DNA of 64,000 bases, taken from positions 314,300,235-314,364,234 of the forward strand of contig NC_081405.1 of the NCBI RefSeq assembly GCF_030272615.1. Reading direction: 5' to 3'. The notes under the pieces were generated by a model. It saw nothing but the letters and a program-made list of their open reading frames with translations, ran no database searches and was not told the DNA's origin. Made by a program: the position numbers and the translations under genes. Shown here piece after piece: positions 11,969-24,049 of the stretch. How positions within the stretch are numbered: the first letter of the stretch is position 1; each line of letters opens with the position of its first letter. The stretch comes from Cryptomeria japonica. Taxonomy: Eukaryota; Streptophyta; Pinopsida; Cupressales; Cupressaceae.

Positions 11969-12368
11969 GATCAAGAATGCTTGAATGCTTAAATTCTTGA
12001 TGCCTTGTGATTATAATTTCAATGTTATATATCCAAAATGAGAGAGGAAGTACTCCTTAGATACTTTCCTATTGGGAAAACATCTTAATTTTCCAAAAAG
12101 GGCTGACATGGAGATCACATTCCCTGCAACTCATTATGACTATTGTGAGGGGCCAAATTAGGGTCCTATTTGGGAGGACCAAGGCACCACATCCTACTTC
12201 ATTTTAGGACTAGGACCAAAGGGGCATGCAAGGTCTAAAGTGAAAGAAAGGCTTTATTTACATGATATAAGCATAATTAGGTCTTAATTAAGCATTACAG
12301 TACAAACAGTAAGGTGAGAGCCCCAAATGTGGACCAAATTGTAAGGGAGTACGATTGAGGATGCTACA
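11969..12368. repeat. 400-bp dispersed repeat, copy 2
   Basis: Same orientation as copy 1 at 310-742 and ending in the same 'GGATGCTACA'. Similarity does not extend upstream of about 11969. About 30 bp around 12190 are missing compared with copy 1. Confidence 0.6.
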
Positions 12369-12379
12369 ATTTGTAAGTG

Positions 12380-14743
12380 ATATTTCATTAATTAACAATA
12401 TTAGGTGGTGGACATGAGAAATATAGCAAGGAGAGGGAGAAGGATGGAATGGATGATGCAACAAGTTTTTTACTATCTAAATCTATTGTTCTAGACCCTT
12501 TGCAGATATCTAGAAGATTTCATATAGACTCTCACTGCCTTTTGTCTAGTATTTAGAAGGATGTATGTCCTCATGTTGTGGGTGGGTCCTTCTCTAGCTC
12601 TACCTTGCCATCTATGAATTTTGTTGGTGGGGATTCTATTAGGATCATGTCCTCTCCTCCCCCATCGTCTGGTATTCCTCTCTAGGGGTGTTGGAAGGAT
12701 ATGTTCAACAATAGACAATTTACACTCACAAATGGAGTGTCGATTGATAGATCCAAGAATGGTACGTGTATGAATATTAAGGATTTCTCTATAAATATTA
12801 CTTTCGCTAAAATGGAGAACACCATGGTGGGGAAGTTCATAGGGAAGTTCATAGGAGATGCCTAAAGATTTATTAAATTTGAAAAGGGTTGCAAGTAGAT
12901 GTGCCATCAAGGGAATTGTCAGTTTTGATCCTTCCTAAAGGTAAATTCTACTTCTAGTTCTCTCTCAAGGAGGATTGTGCTGTTATCCTCTCTTCAGACC
13001 CCTAGTTATTTAGCAAGAAACAATTTTTTTTTTGTAAATGCTTTCCTTGGTTTAACCTTTTATCCCACCTGTAGTATGCTATTTTTAGTTGGGTTTTCTT
13101 GTCGGGAATTTTCCCCTAGAGTTTTTGGATGAAGAGATCATTGTCAGATTGGATAACTAATTTGGTAAGTTTATTTCCCTTGATGCTATCACACAACACA
13201 AATTATCTCTGGTTTACATGTGTTTTTATGTGGGTATTGTTTCTAGTTCGATGCTTCGGGTCTGCATGAACTTCAAGTCTCATTTGGGTTCTTGGTCTCA
13301 ATCATTAAAATATAAGAACTCTGCATTGTCCTATCAACTTTGTTCGTCAACTACCCATGTCTCTAATTAATTCCTTGTTGGGCTCTCCAAACATCCACTT
13401 TAAGTGAAAGTTAAAAGGCCTTTGGATTCTTCTTCTTTCTTGAAGGCTTCTAAAGCATACTCAAAAATTTCTAAGGCCACTTTTGCCTAGGATAAGGTGG
13501 CCTCTGATGTGGATATGGCTATCTCAAGAGGTGCAGGTGATATCCCTTTAGCTTTGATTGTGGGGTCGACCCCTAACCTCTATGTTTGTGCCTTTCCACC
13601 CCACCCTAAAGTTGTGCTTGAAGTGATGATCCCACTTCCCTTCTTAAAAGATTGTTCCAAGATTGTGGACTCCCCTTTGGAAATCCTCTTATTCTTTATT
13701 GATTATTGATATAGTCCTCTTTATTCTGTAGGGCCCCAAAGTACTTGTTTCTCTTGGAAAAATTCCTTGATTTGCAATCCTCATTGCTTTCTCCCCTATT
13801 CATGGGGTGGCTCCTCTGGATTTGGTTGATGGGATGGATGAGTTTTATTTGGAGTCTCCTCAAAATTATGCCCAAGTGAAATATTCCTTGGTAAGAGTTG
13901 GTGGTCCTCCTGTGGCCAGTGGGATGAAGATGATTGATGTGGCAAGGGATTTGAAGGTAGGTACGAAATATAGTAAGGAATTGCAGTAGTAAAATGGGGC
14001 TCATCATATGGCCAATGGCTGTCAAAGTACTCTAGAGTAGTACTACTCCTACAACACTTCCAAATGAAGATCCTATCTTGGAATATTAGGGGTCTTTAAA
14101 TGATTCCATTACAAATATCTCGATGAAAAACCTTGTGAAAGAATTAAAGCCGGATATCTTGTTTCTTCAAGAAACTAAAATAAGTTCAAAAGCCTTTCTA
14201 AATGTTGGTAACTTCATTTTTGGTTTCTTTAATGCTTATTCTTTGATGTAGAGGGCTCTTCTGGTGGCCTTGTTGTTTTATAGAAACCCCATTCTCTTGT
14301 TGGGACTCTGAGACCACAAGATAAAGGTTTCCAGTCTATTCATTTTTTGAACAAGATAACTAAGGAGAAATAGACCCTAATGAATATTTATTCCTCATAA
14401 TAATATGTTTGTAAGGAGAGATCTTTGGGTATTTCTCTTCTCTTAGTGACTATCCTTTCAATTCTCTAATTGGAATATCATGGAAGACTTGAAATCCCCC
14501 CTGATCTCCTTGGAGAAAATTAGAGTTGCTCCTAATTTTTTTGATAGTATGTAGGACCTCCATGAGTTTTTATGTAGTGGGAGACTATGTGACCTAAATT
14601 TGGAAGACCAAAATTATATGTGGCCCAACCAACATTAGAGTGAGAAACTTATTTAGTTGCACCTAGATTAGTATGTGATTTTATCTTCTTCGAATATTCT
14701 TGGGTGTTTCCATCTCACCTCCTAGATTCACTTTGGTTCATAC
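12380..14743 (+). pseudogene. LINE (L1-type), 5' part: ORF1 and endonuclease
   Basis: The left half of a plant L1-like non-LTR retrotransposon, cut at 14743 by element A. ORF1 traces run from about 12750 to 13990. They include MVGKFIG, a FFF/FPWFN block and SFWMKRSL or DEEIIVRLDN pieces in neighbouring frames, resembling the DUF4283 nucleic-acid-binding domain of plant LINE ORF1 proteins. ORF2 starts near 14066 with KILSWNIRGL, the typical opening of an AP-type endonuclease, then LKPDILFLQETKIS (about 14140) and a DLNLEDQNYMWPNQH block (about 14595) close to the end of the endonuclease domain. Stops and frameshifts are frequent in every frame, so it is long dead. The 5' limit is approximate. 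Confidence 0.72.
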
Positions 14744-15517
14744 TGTTGGAATTGCACACTCAAATGAGAAATTGTAGGTGATTGAAGGTATTATGATTGA
14801 TGGCAACCTTGCAATCTTATGGCACCAACACCGACAGACTCTACACTGGCAGATAGTTTATTGGCAGCGGCAAAGATGATTACTAGTACCCTAGCCAACA
14901 AGATTTTGTTTATTGCATATTGTATTTAATTGTAATATCTTTTTGTAATCTGAAAAGGTGAATTGTAATAGGACTCATATATAAGTATGAGATCTTGTAG
15001 ATCATTTGTGTGAAGAGGGAGATGCAAATATGGGAAGATTATTATGGGAATATGAAGGAAGATTTTGGAGTAAGGTTTATGGTTACTATATGAGCTTAAA
15101 CTGGTACTGAACCTGGCATAGAAGATGTTGAACTAAAGCAATTCATTATATTGGACTTATATAATCCATTTTGTAAGTCAGTGAGACTTCCTTTTTGTAA
15201 TTAAGCAATGAGCTTTAGGCATTTGGCCTTCCTACATGTGCAGGCCCCTATTGTAAGTAATATCCATTCATTGGCCAGTGAGTGAATATTGTGGGTCACA
15301 AATCCCACCGAGGTTTTTCCCACACTGAGTTTCCTCATTAAAAATCTTGTGTTATGGTGTGCTTTCTATGTTGTTCTTATTGTTCATATTTACTGCATTA
15401 ATTATGGTTTACCGATACACTATTTTGGAATGCAATTTATTTAATAAGGTCAGAAAATCTATTAACTGGCAAGATATTAATTCACCCCCCCTCTCAGTAT
15501 CTTTTGGAATCCTAACA
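14744..15517 (+). repeat. 5' LTR of element A
   Basis: Begins TGTTGGAATTGCACACTC and ends CCTAACA, followed by the primer site. It matches 34679-35405. The two LTRs differ by substitutions and by an indel block around 14832-14895. Confidence 0.9.
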
Positions 15518-15519
15518 AT

Positions 15520-15531
15520 TGGTATTAGAGC
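15520..15531 (+). other. Primer-binding site of element A
   Basis: TGGTATTAGAGC differs by one base from the tRNA-Met site TGGTATCAGAGC found in elements 1, B and C. It lies 2 bp after the LTR. Confidence 0.85.
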
Positions 15532-15574
15532 TTGGTCCTCTTTTTTCAAAATCCTAATAGCTTGAGGAATATTT

Positions 15575-16640
15575 TGACAAAGCAATTGGAAATAGCTCTT
15601 GTAGATTATGATGCAGAAAAGTTTAAGAATATCAAACTTGAAGATGATCTGAAGGCTGCACAAGAAATCATTCAAGGACTTCAGGAGAATCTTACTATTT
15701 CTAGAAACAAAATAAGAGAAATTCATGAGAAGATACAGAGTGATGATGATGAAAAGGAAACTCTTAATGAGCTTGTAAGCAAGTTGAAGCAAGAAAACAT
15801 GACCTTGAGGAATGAGATGCAAGATATGACTATGAGATTTTGTATAGACACTGAAGATAGAAAGAAGAATGAAGATAATTTGGCTAGGAGAATCAATGAT
15901 TCTGGAAATGAAAATATAAGACTCAATCATGAAAATGATATGTTAAAGACAAATCTAATTCATTTGGAGCATGATAAAACTGAACTCATGAGACAAAATG
16001 ATTTCTTGGAAAATGAGTTGGCTATTGCAAATCAACATAAAGAGAAATTCAAGAAAAGTTCAGAAGAACTTGATGACATGCTAAAAATTCAGAAACCTAA
16101 TGGAGATACAAATGGTCTTGGCTTTGAAGTTGGTGAAAGCTCCGATACTGCAAACAATCATGATCATAGTAAATTGGTAAGACAACCTAATGCCTACAAA
16201 TTTAATGGCAAATGCTTTAATTGTGACAAGTATGGTCATAGAGAAAATCAGTGTAGATCTAGAAACTATCTGAACACTAATGCACCCACCGGTCAATGTT
16301 CAAAATGCAACAAAATTGGTCATAATTCAGAAACCTATAGAATGAATGTAAGATGTTATGTTTGTGGAAGATTTGGACACTTATCTAATCAATGCAGAAC
16401 ACAAACTGGCATAGGCTATGGAAAGGCTATTAAGAAAAACAATGCACGACTTGTTATGCTTGTAACAAGATTGGACATATTGCAAAATTTTGTATCAGTA
16501 AGGCATCACTAGCAAATAATAAAGGACCTAGTTTGAAAGGTAAAGAAAAGGTTGAAGAGGTTAAGAAAGAATTTTCAAAACAATGGATTAGAAAGTTAGA
16601 TCTGAATGTTAATGAAGCTATTCCTTCACCTGTAAAATAG
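15575..16640 (+). pseudogene. ORF1 of element A: coiled-coil, zinc-knuckle Gag-like protein
   Basis: Predicted nucleocapsid-like RNA-binding protein. The first two thirds (to about 16110) are rich in K, E, N and D with regular heptads, as in a long coiled coil (for example KLEDDLKAAQEIIQGLQ). It ends with CCHC knuckles: CFNCDKYGHRENQC (about 16213), CSKCNKIGHNSETY (about 16297, final C replaced by Y) and CYVCGRFGHLSNQC (about 16354). A fourth knuckle after 16443 is out of frame through a 2-bp insertion relative to element B. A deletion of about 25 bp near 15573 removed the region holding the start codon used in element B. A TAG at 16638-16640 ends the shifted frame early. No match to a named Gag domain was recognised beyond the knuckles. 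Confidence 0.8.
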
Positions 16641-16982
16641 AGTATCACTCCACCGATAGGAGATTCTTCATCTAATTCAAAGATAATCTTTTGGGGGTAT
16701 GGAAAATAATTGAAAATCATGCTAGTTTACCCTCGGTTTATGGTAAGAAGATGAATTGCTTCTTTACCGGCAGATGTGTTAAGTTTCACTTAACCGACAA
16801 CCATTTATTATGGCCATTGAAGGAAATGATATTATGAAGCAAGTATTTTTCACTCTTTTTCACTCATCGAGCATTCAAATCTCCTGAGAGTGTGAAAAAA
16901 CTAAGCGAAGGCATCCACAGCGAGAAGTGAAGCAAAATATTTTCAAGCATTCAAACCTAAAGGCAGATTAAGGTATTTATCA

Positions 16983-17416
16983 ATGGCTTCCTCCTCTACA
17001 CCTAAATTCATTGTAAACCCTACTGTAATTGAAGTGGTTAAATGCCCTAGGTCCGTATTTAAAATCATACCCAAAGTAGCGAAGCAAGATGATACCCTAG
17101 GTGCATTCTCTAAAATACCCAAAGGAGTTGCATATGTAGAAGACCCTAGGATATACATACATTGTCATATTGAGGAAATTGGTGCTGATGAAATTATGAA
17201 CATGTATAGGACTGTAATTTGTGATGAGAATGGTATTGTGAAACCTGAAAATAAGATCATAGAAACCCTTGGTTTTGTGGAAATACTCAGTATTCCGGAT
17301 TTTCCTAAGAAAGTTGTAAGAATTGTGTTAAGTAGAGTTCATGGGGAATTCTTTTGGCTTGACTCCATCCATAAGATCACAAGAGAAGTAGTTAGGGTAG
17401 TGAATGGCTTGTTTTC
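16983..17416 (+). pseudogene. ORF2 of element A, first segment
   Basis: Starts with MASSSTPKFIVNPT and is interrupted by element B after about 145 codons. Conserved blocks shared with element B are VVKCPRSVF, KQDDTLGAFSKIPKG, EDPRIYIHCHIEE, YRTVICDENG and VVRIVLSRVHGEFFWLDS. The function is unknown and I do not recognise the domain. The ATG is chosen because element B starts at the same place (MASTS). The reading continues at 24050 after the B insertion, where GL and STGSRPDKTKKV join across the target site. Confidence 0.82.
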
Positions 17417-18235
17417 TGTTAGGATTCCCACAGATATTGAGAGGGGGGGAGGGGGGGGTGAATCAGTATCTAATTGGTAATTAGAATTTCTTAACTTAAA
17501 ACATGTAGAGCATATTATAACAATGTACCGGTATGCAAGAAATAATGCAATAAATAGAAATGAAAGCAACCACATAAGAAACACACCATAACACAATGAT
17601 TTAACGAGGAAACCCGGTGTGGGAAAAACCTTGGTGGGATTTGTGACCCACAATATTCACTTACTGGCCAATAAGAGAATATTATTTACAAAAGGGGCCT
17701 GCACATGCAGGAAGGCCAATTGCCTAAAGCTCACTGCTCAATGGGAAGTCTCACCAACATACAATGTGGATTATACAAATCCAATAACTTGTCCTGCTTT
17801 ACAATAGCATCTATAATGCCAGATCCAGTACCAGTTTCTGCTTTGCTTCTTACATAAACCCTTTAATCTATATTTCGCATAATAGGTTTGCCTAATATTT
17901 TTCCTTGTCTCTTTTCTTACTTTCAAAATGTCTACAATGATCTCTCTTATATATAAGAGTCATTTTACAACTTGCCAAGTCGATTTACAAAGTTTTTACA
18001 ATAATAAACAAAATATAATATATCAAAAATCGTGTCGGCCTCTTTGCTGGTATGCTTCCTTTCTTTGTGCTGGTGTCGGTGGTCTGAGTGCCGATGTAGT
18101 GTCTGAACTTGCTAGTGCCAGTGAAATTCTTTGTTGGTGTAATACCTTGCCGGTGTTATAGGATTGTAAGGTTGTCATCAATGACAAAACCTTCAATCAC
18201 CTACAATGTCTCATTGGAGTGTGCATATGCCAACA
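17417..18235 (-). repeat. 3' LTR of element B
   Basis: On the plus strand it begins TGTTAGGATTCCCACAGAT and ends GCATATGCCAACA. It pairs with 23266-24049. A G-rich run near 17443-17458 is longer than in the partner LTR. Confidence 0.9.
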
Positions 18236-18250
18236 ATCTCCCCCTTTGGC
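18236..18250 (-). other. Polypurine tract of element B
   Basis: On the minus strand the tract reads CCAAAGGGGGAGAT before TGTTGG. A second AAAGGGGGAG lies upstream on the element strand at 18402-18411, within the untranslated 3' region. Confidence 0.85.
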
Positions 18251-18468
18251 ATTGATGGCAACACTCATGAGAAAATTCAAAAGTGTATCCAAAACTGTAA
18301 TCCAAAAATATTTCCAAAAATATGTTACCAAAAATATAAGAGCTCCCCCTGAGTAGATAATTCTTCTGCTGGTTATTTTCTCTTATTTTCTCATACTACT
18401 ACTCCCCCTTTGGCATCAATGACAAAGGTTGCCAAGATGTTAGTAGAGTTGTAGTCTCAACCTTGTAA

Positions 18469-20721
18469 CTAGGTAGTTACAATTTGAAATAGATCCGCCA
18501 AAATCAAATTTATACTATCCATAAACTTCTTGCTATTCTTTATTGTTGTCCCTATTCTTTGAACTGTACCGGTGAGGTGCTGTATATGCTCTGCCGGTTT
18601 TCTCTGTCCCTGTACTAGTGCCTCAGATATTTCCTTCCGTAATGATGCTAGATAGTCCAAACTTGGACTTAGTCTTAGTCACAAATTCTTTGGCTTATTT
18701 ACTATTCTCTCCTTTTCTCTTTCTAACTTAAGTAATTCTTCCTCAAAACTTGTTACCTTTTGCTCAGAAACTGATAATGTATTAGGTGAGTTAACAAAAT
18801 TGTCTACAAGTTTATTGCTTTCATCCTCTACCTTGCTTATATTCTTATCCATGTCTACTATCAAAAAGTTTGTCTTGCAAGTATCTTTGTACAGAGTTTT
18901 GAATTCCTTCAATAAGTTACACAGTTCCGGTAGAAGTGTGTCAAATTCTCTAGTACACTTCTTTATCTGATTTTCAAAGAATTTTTGCTTTTCAATTTCT
19001 ACCTTATCCTTCAATGTCTCTTCCTTTATTTTCTCAATAGTCACTATGTTCTCAGTGATGTATTTACACAAAGTATCAAGTTGTCTTAAAGAATCTTTAT
19101 TGTCTATGTTATAGTTAGGAGCTATTACCTTCAAAATTGGGATTGTGTCATCTATAGCTTTATAAGCCTGTGAACTACAATCTGTTATCCTTTTAATGGA
19201 GTCCAAAAGTACTTTAGTTACATTTGTTGATTTATGGCCTACTGAGGAGGAACCAACATTCTGAATTTTGCTAGTGGAGGAAGTAGCCAAGCTTGTTGTG
19301 ACCTCTGGTAGGTTTGTTTGTGTTTGCATTTCCTTAAGCAATGGTTTTTGATCTTCTCTTGTTGCCAATTGTACTGTTTCCTCATGACTCTGTTCCTATA
19401 CCTATTCCTGTTCCAGAGCCTTTTTCTCTTCTTGTTTCTCTGTCTGTTCTCCTATGTTATCATCTGCTGGTTTCTCTTGTGTTTGATCAGTTTGCTCAGT
19501 TACCGGTGGCTCACTAGCCATGTCTGTCTTACGAGTTGTATCTTTATCTACCACAATGTTGATCTTTTGTGTATCAACATCTACCATGTATAAGACTTTA
19601 GGATTAAGATTAGTATCCTTTATGTCCATACTCTCATCTGTCGATTGATCTTTAGTAGTTTTTACTGGTGATGTAATTTGAGGTGGTGGGGATAAGTTAT
19701 CTATAACTTTGATGCTCGGAGGTCCACCAACCTTTCCTTTACCCTTGTCTCTCTCCTTCTGATATACCTTTATAGGTTTGGGGCTCATATACTCTTCCTA
19801 TTTTTCTTTTTCAACTAGGAATATATCCCATGCATTTTCTATTTCTTCAGTTACCTCATTAAATCTTCCAACCATCAAAGCAATATGCCAGTGTGCAGTA
19901 GAGAATACTGACCGGTTGGCTTCTGCAATTAAGTCATCTATCTCCTTAGGTGAGTTTACTGGATAAACAATAAGTAACTTTTCAATTTTGATTTTCTTAT
20001 CAAGCTCTATAACAACTTGTCTTCTTGCTTCTAGTCTTTTGAACAATTCATCTGGTACATCATCTATCACTTCCATCAAAAAATTCTTATATATGTCCAT
20101 GGGCAAAATAACACTGTTTTCCACTTGTTCTTTTTCATCTGCTGTCAGAGTGTCATAGACCTTTCCTATGTTTTTGAGTTTCCCTTCCTCTATAATTTCA
20201 TTTAGCAATATGTCAAGAGGGGCCATGTTATGTTTTGTTCTCTTCTTCTTCTTGGGTGTCAGTTTCTTCTTTGGTGTAGTCTTTCTAACCGGTGACCTTA
20301 CTACCTGTTGTTTTTGTCTAGTCCTTCTAGGTGAAGGTGTGGATGCCAGTGAAGGATCCCTTTTCCTTACAACTCTCTTGAAAGCTACAGGCATGTCACT
20401 CTCCAAAGAAGTAGCTACCGGTGATAGGTGAGTCTCAGGTTGTAGAGTTCCTAACTCATCCTCAGTGATACCGGTTTGTTTTAATACATCTTCTTTAATA
20501 GCCTTAGCTTGTCTGGAACCTCTTCTCACAACTGCTTCAACCTTTTTCACTCTTTTCTTAGATTGAATTTGTTTTTCTATAGTTTTAGCACTACCAAATA
20601 CTTCTTCCTTTGGTTCATTTGGTGCTTCTAGAAGTGCTTTAGCATAAGTTTCAATTATATGATCATCAGTCTCATAACCCATCTTTGTTACGCAAATTGT
20701 TCTTGGGATGACTACTTCCAT
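18469..20721 (-). pseudogene. ORF3 (or 3' part of ORF2) of element B: charged coiled-coil protein
   Basis: A single frame of 751 codons, opening with an ATG right after the in-frame TAG at 20722-20724 and ending near LADLFQIVTT. The N-terminal part has MGYETDDHIIETYAKALLEAP; then come basic stretches (for example TPKKKLTPKKKKRTK) that look like nuclear-localisation or nucleic-acid-binding tails. A low-complexity T/E/K-rich middle follows, then a coiled coil (KLEREKERI). At least four nonsense codons interrupt it: at 19795-19797, two around 19370-19400, and one at 18676-18678. There are no frameshifts. The homologue in element A is at 24628-24847 plus 32222-34436. I recognise no catalytic domain. 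Confidence 0.75.
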
Positions 20722-21729
20722 CTAGATCTCATCCTTTTTTATTACAAAACATATGTCATCTTTGTACTTGTCAACAATCTTTTGTGATAGTCTGATCCTT
20801 TTGTTCATCCTAACCTTTAGTGCTTGAAATTATTCATGAATGTTCTTTTCTTTGTTCTCACCCATGTTATTCAATAGTTTTGTTAACTGTTTCCCTACCA
20901 GTATATCAAATCCAAGCGCTTTATAGCCTATACCAGGAACCTATTTGGTTATGTGTAGCATTAAGCATACAAGCAGATTACCAAACCTAAAAGTTCCTTT
21001 CTTATCTTTCTTTATCTTGCCTAAGTTGTCAATCAACTCATCTTTTAACCATTCACATATGTCAATTTTCACATTGTCTATAATCATGTCATAAACACTC
21101 TTAATGCATAAACTTGAAATTGAGTTGAGTCTATTTGCATGAGTAGCTTTATACCCTAAAATCATGCTAACAAATCTAACATTTATATCAGTTACATCAT
21201 TTACCCTCAAGGACCTTCTGTCGGATGTTGCACCAGTTAATTTCATTACTAGGTCATTGGAGACCTTCTTAGTCTTGTCTGGTCTTTTATCGGTGGAAGG
21301 TAACCCTGTGACAGCTTTCACAGCTTCCTTGGTAATTTTGTGAATTGCATCTAACCAGAAGAATTCACCATGTACCCTGCTTAAGACTATCCTAATCACA
21401 TCCTTGGGAAATTCAGGAATGCAGAGGATTTTAGTAAATCCTAGGGTTTCAATGATTTTATGTTCCGGTTTTACATTGCCGAAATTGTCACATATGACAG
21501 ATTTGTACATTGTTTTGATCTCTTCATCTCCTAATTCCTCTATGTTGCAATGAATGTAAATTCTGGGGTCTTCAGCATAAACAACTCCCTTTAGAATTTG
21601 AGAAAAAGCACCTAGAGTGTCATCTTTCTTTGCTACCTCGGGAACTAGTTGAAATACAGACCTAGGGCATTTTATAACCTTGAATATAGTAGGATTTGCT
21701 ATATATTCAAGTGCAGAGGTGGATGCCAT
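20722..21729 (-). pseudogene. ORF2 of element B: unrecognised conserved protein
   Basis: About 335 codons from MASTSALEYIANPT. Conserved blocks shared with element A: KCPRSVF, DDTLGAFS, EDPRIYIHCNIEELG, VLSRVHGEFFWLD, TGLPSTDKRPDKTKK, LTGATSDRRSLRVNDVTD, HANRLNS, IDICEWLKDELIDNLGK and KKGTFRFGNLLVCLML. It has three in-frame stops: TAG at 20941-20943, TAA at 20830-20832 and TAG at 20722-20724. The last two occur at the same places in element A, 108 bp apart in both. The two blocks, before and after the stops, may be separate ORFs. The function is unknown. A structural or Gag-related role is possible from the position after ORF1, but that is inference. Confidence 0.78.
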
Positions 21730-22036
21730 GATGATAAAGACCTTTTTCTGCCTTTGGATGGATTGATTGTTTGAAGTGCTTTGCCTCTTTGCTCGAAATC
21801 TCTTAGCTCTGCAAATTTCCCACTCTTCGAATGTTTGAAATCTCAGTGAAGTGAAATGGAGCCAAAATCACAAATTTATAAGGTTTATTTGCCATCTACC
21901 ACATTTAATGTATGTCGGTTAAGTAGTTACTTAACATTGTTTGCTGGTAAAGAAGTAATTTCCAACTTCTCATCTCTATCCGAGGGAATAATAGCACATG
22001 TGTCATTAGATTGCCAAACCCTCAAGGAAACTTTCT

Positions 22037-23194
22037 TCAATTTGATGAAGAAATTCCTGCCGGTGGAGCACTACTTTGTCCTGTCGGTGGAGTAATACAT
22101 TGTTCTGCCAGTGGAGTGTTGATTGGTTCCACCGATGGAGGAGTATTCCCAACATTTAGATAAACTTTTCTAATCTATTGTTTTGAGAATTCTTGTTTTA
22201 CCTCTTCAGCTTTCTCTTTCCCTTTCAAGCTAGAACTTTTGTTGTCTGCTGGTGATCCTTTACTTTTACAAAATTTTGCAATGTGCCCAATCTTGTTACA
22301 TGCATAACAAGTCACATTATTCTTCTGAATAGCTTTCCCATAACCTATGCCGGTTTGTGTTTTACATTGATTAGATAGGTGTCCAAATCTTCCACAGATA
22401 TAACATCTCACATTCATTCTGTAATTTTCAGAGTTGTGACTAACTTTGTTGCATTTTGAACATTGACCGGTGGGTGTGTTGATATTTTGATAATTTCTAG
22501 ATCTACATTCATTTTCTCTATGACCATACTTATTACAGTTAAAGCATTTTCCATTGAATTTATAAGTGTTAGGTTACCTTACCGGTTTGCTATGATCCTG
22601 AGTATTTGCAGTACTGGAGCTTTCACCAACTTCAAAGCCAATTCTAGAAGTGTCACCTATAGGTTTTTGATTTTTCAACAAGTTACCAAGTTCCTCTGAC
22701 CTTTTCTTGAATTTCTCTTTATGTTGATTTGCAGTATCTAGTTCTCTTTCTAAGACTTCTTTCTACCTCATTAGTTCATTGGAGTCATTTTGAGTGTGCA
22801 TCAGATTTGTCTTCAATAAATCATTTTCATAGCTAAGTCTTGTGTTTTCATTTGCAGCATCACTTAGTCTTTTGGTCAAATCTTCTTCATTCTTCTTCCT
22901 ATCCTCAATTTCTTTACAAAATCTCATAGTCATATCTTACATCTCATTCTTCATTGTTATGTTCTCCAGTTTCAGCTTGCTTATCTGATCATTAAGTGAT
23001 TCCTTTTCATCATTCTCATTTTGCATCTTTTCACAAAGTTCTCTTCTCTTGTTTCTTGAAATGGTAAGATTTTCTTGAAGTGCCTGAATGATATCCTGAG
23101 TTGCTTTTAGATCATCTTCTAGTTTGATATTTTTCAATTTCTCTGCATCATAGTCTGAAAGAGATGCTTCTAGTTGCTTCATTAGATTTTCCAT
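22037..23194 (-). pseudogene. ORF1 of element B: coiled-coil protein with four zinc knuckles
   Basis: Starts at MENLMKQLEASLSDYDAEK and ends at a TGA at 22037-22039. The first 240 residues are heptad-rich and charged. Four CCHC-type knuckles follow: CFNCNKYGHRENEC, CSKCNKVSHNSENY (final C lost), CYICGRFGHLSNQC and CYACNKIGHIAKFC. A serine- and proline-rich tail repeats 'TPP' and 'APP'. Four in-frame stops are visible, near 22936, 22765, 22576 and 22174. Three of these differ from element A by a single C-to-T or G-to-A change. Length and knuckle content fit a nucleocapsid-type Gag. The start is the first ATG after the leader and lies 58 bp past the primer site. Confidence 0.82.
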
Positions 23195-23251
23195 ATCTAC
23201 CGGTGTCAAGATCTTCCTCAAGCTGTTAGGCTTATGAAAATAGAGGACCAA

Positions 23252-23263
23252 GCTCTGATACCA
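23252..23263 (-). other. Primer-binding site of element B
   Basis: Minus-strand TGGTATCAGAGC, identical to the site in copia elements 1 and C and 2 bp from the LTR. Confidence 0.9.
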
Positions 23264-23265
23264 AT

Positions 23266-24049
23266 TGTTAGGATTCCCACAGATACTAAGAGGGGGGGGT
23301 GAATCAGTATCTAATTGGTAATTAGAATTTCTTAACTTAAAACATGTAGAGCATATTATAACAGTGTACCGGTATGCAAGAAATAATGCAATAAACAAAA
23401 ATGAAAGCAACCACATAAGAAACACACCATAACACAATGATTTAATGAGGAAACCCGATGTGGAAAAAACCTCAGTGGGATTTGTGACCCACAATATTCA
23501 CTTACTGGCCAATGAGAGAATATTACTTACAAAAGGGGCCTATACATGCAGGAAGGCCAATTGCCTAGAGCTCACTATTCAATGGGAAGTTTCACTGACT
23601 TACAATGTGGATTATACAAATCCAATAACTTGTACTGCTTTACAATAGCATCTATAATGCCAGATCCAGTACCGGTTTCTGCTCTGCTTCTTGCATAAAC
23701 CCTTTAACCTATATTTCACATAATAGGTCTGCCTAATATTTTTCCTTGTCTCTTTTCTTACTTTCAAAATATCTACAATGATCTCTCTTATATATAAGAG
23801 TCATTTTACAACTTGCCAAGTCGGCTTACAAATTTTTTACAATAATAAACAAAATATAATATATCAAAAATCTTGTCGGCCTCTGTGTCAGTATGCTTCC
23901 TTTCTCTGTGTCGGTGTCGGTGGTCTGAGTGCCGGTGAAATTCTTTGCCGGTGTCATGACTTGTCGGTGTCGTAGGATTGTAAGGTTGCCATCAATGACA
24001 AAACCTTCAATCACCTACAATGTCTCATTGGAGTGTGCATATGCCAACA
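23266..24049 (-). repeat. 5' LTR of element B
   Basis: Pairs with 17417-18235 and differs from it by scattered substitutions and a few short deletions, chiefly in the G run near 23293 and around 23930-23970. Plus-strand ends are TGTTAGG and GCCAACA. Confidence 0.9.

Larger units (their letters stand above)
17417..24049 (-). mobile_element. Non-autonomous LTR retrotransposon B, nested in A
   Basis: A 6.63-kb element of the same family as A, in reverse orientation and inserted in A's ORF2. LTRs are at 17417-18235 and 23266-24049. The flanks TTTTC (17412-17416) and CTTTC (24050-24054) are a target duplication with one mismatch. On its coding strand the order is 5' LTR, tRNA-Met primer site, ORF1 (coiled coil plus four zinc knuckles), ORF2/ORF3 and polypurine tract. 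No pol domains are visible. It is the best-preserved copy: its long ORF is interrupted only by nonsense codons, with no frameshift. Confidence 0.92.

Noticed and set aside
12491-12910. Minus-strand open frame of 139 residues
   Set aside because: It is antisense to the LINE ORF1 remnant, whose plus-strand motifs explain the region better.
15409-15930. Minus-strand open frame of 173 residues
   Set aside because: It lies antisense to the LTR, primer site and ORF1 coiled coil of element A. Its leucine- and isoleucine-rich content is a by-product of the K- and E-rich sense strand.
17339-17653. Open frames spanning the edge of element B and its LTR
   Set aside because: They cross the junction between A and the B LTR, so they cannot predate the insertion. 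LTR parts are non-coding.
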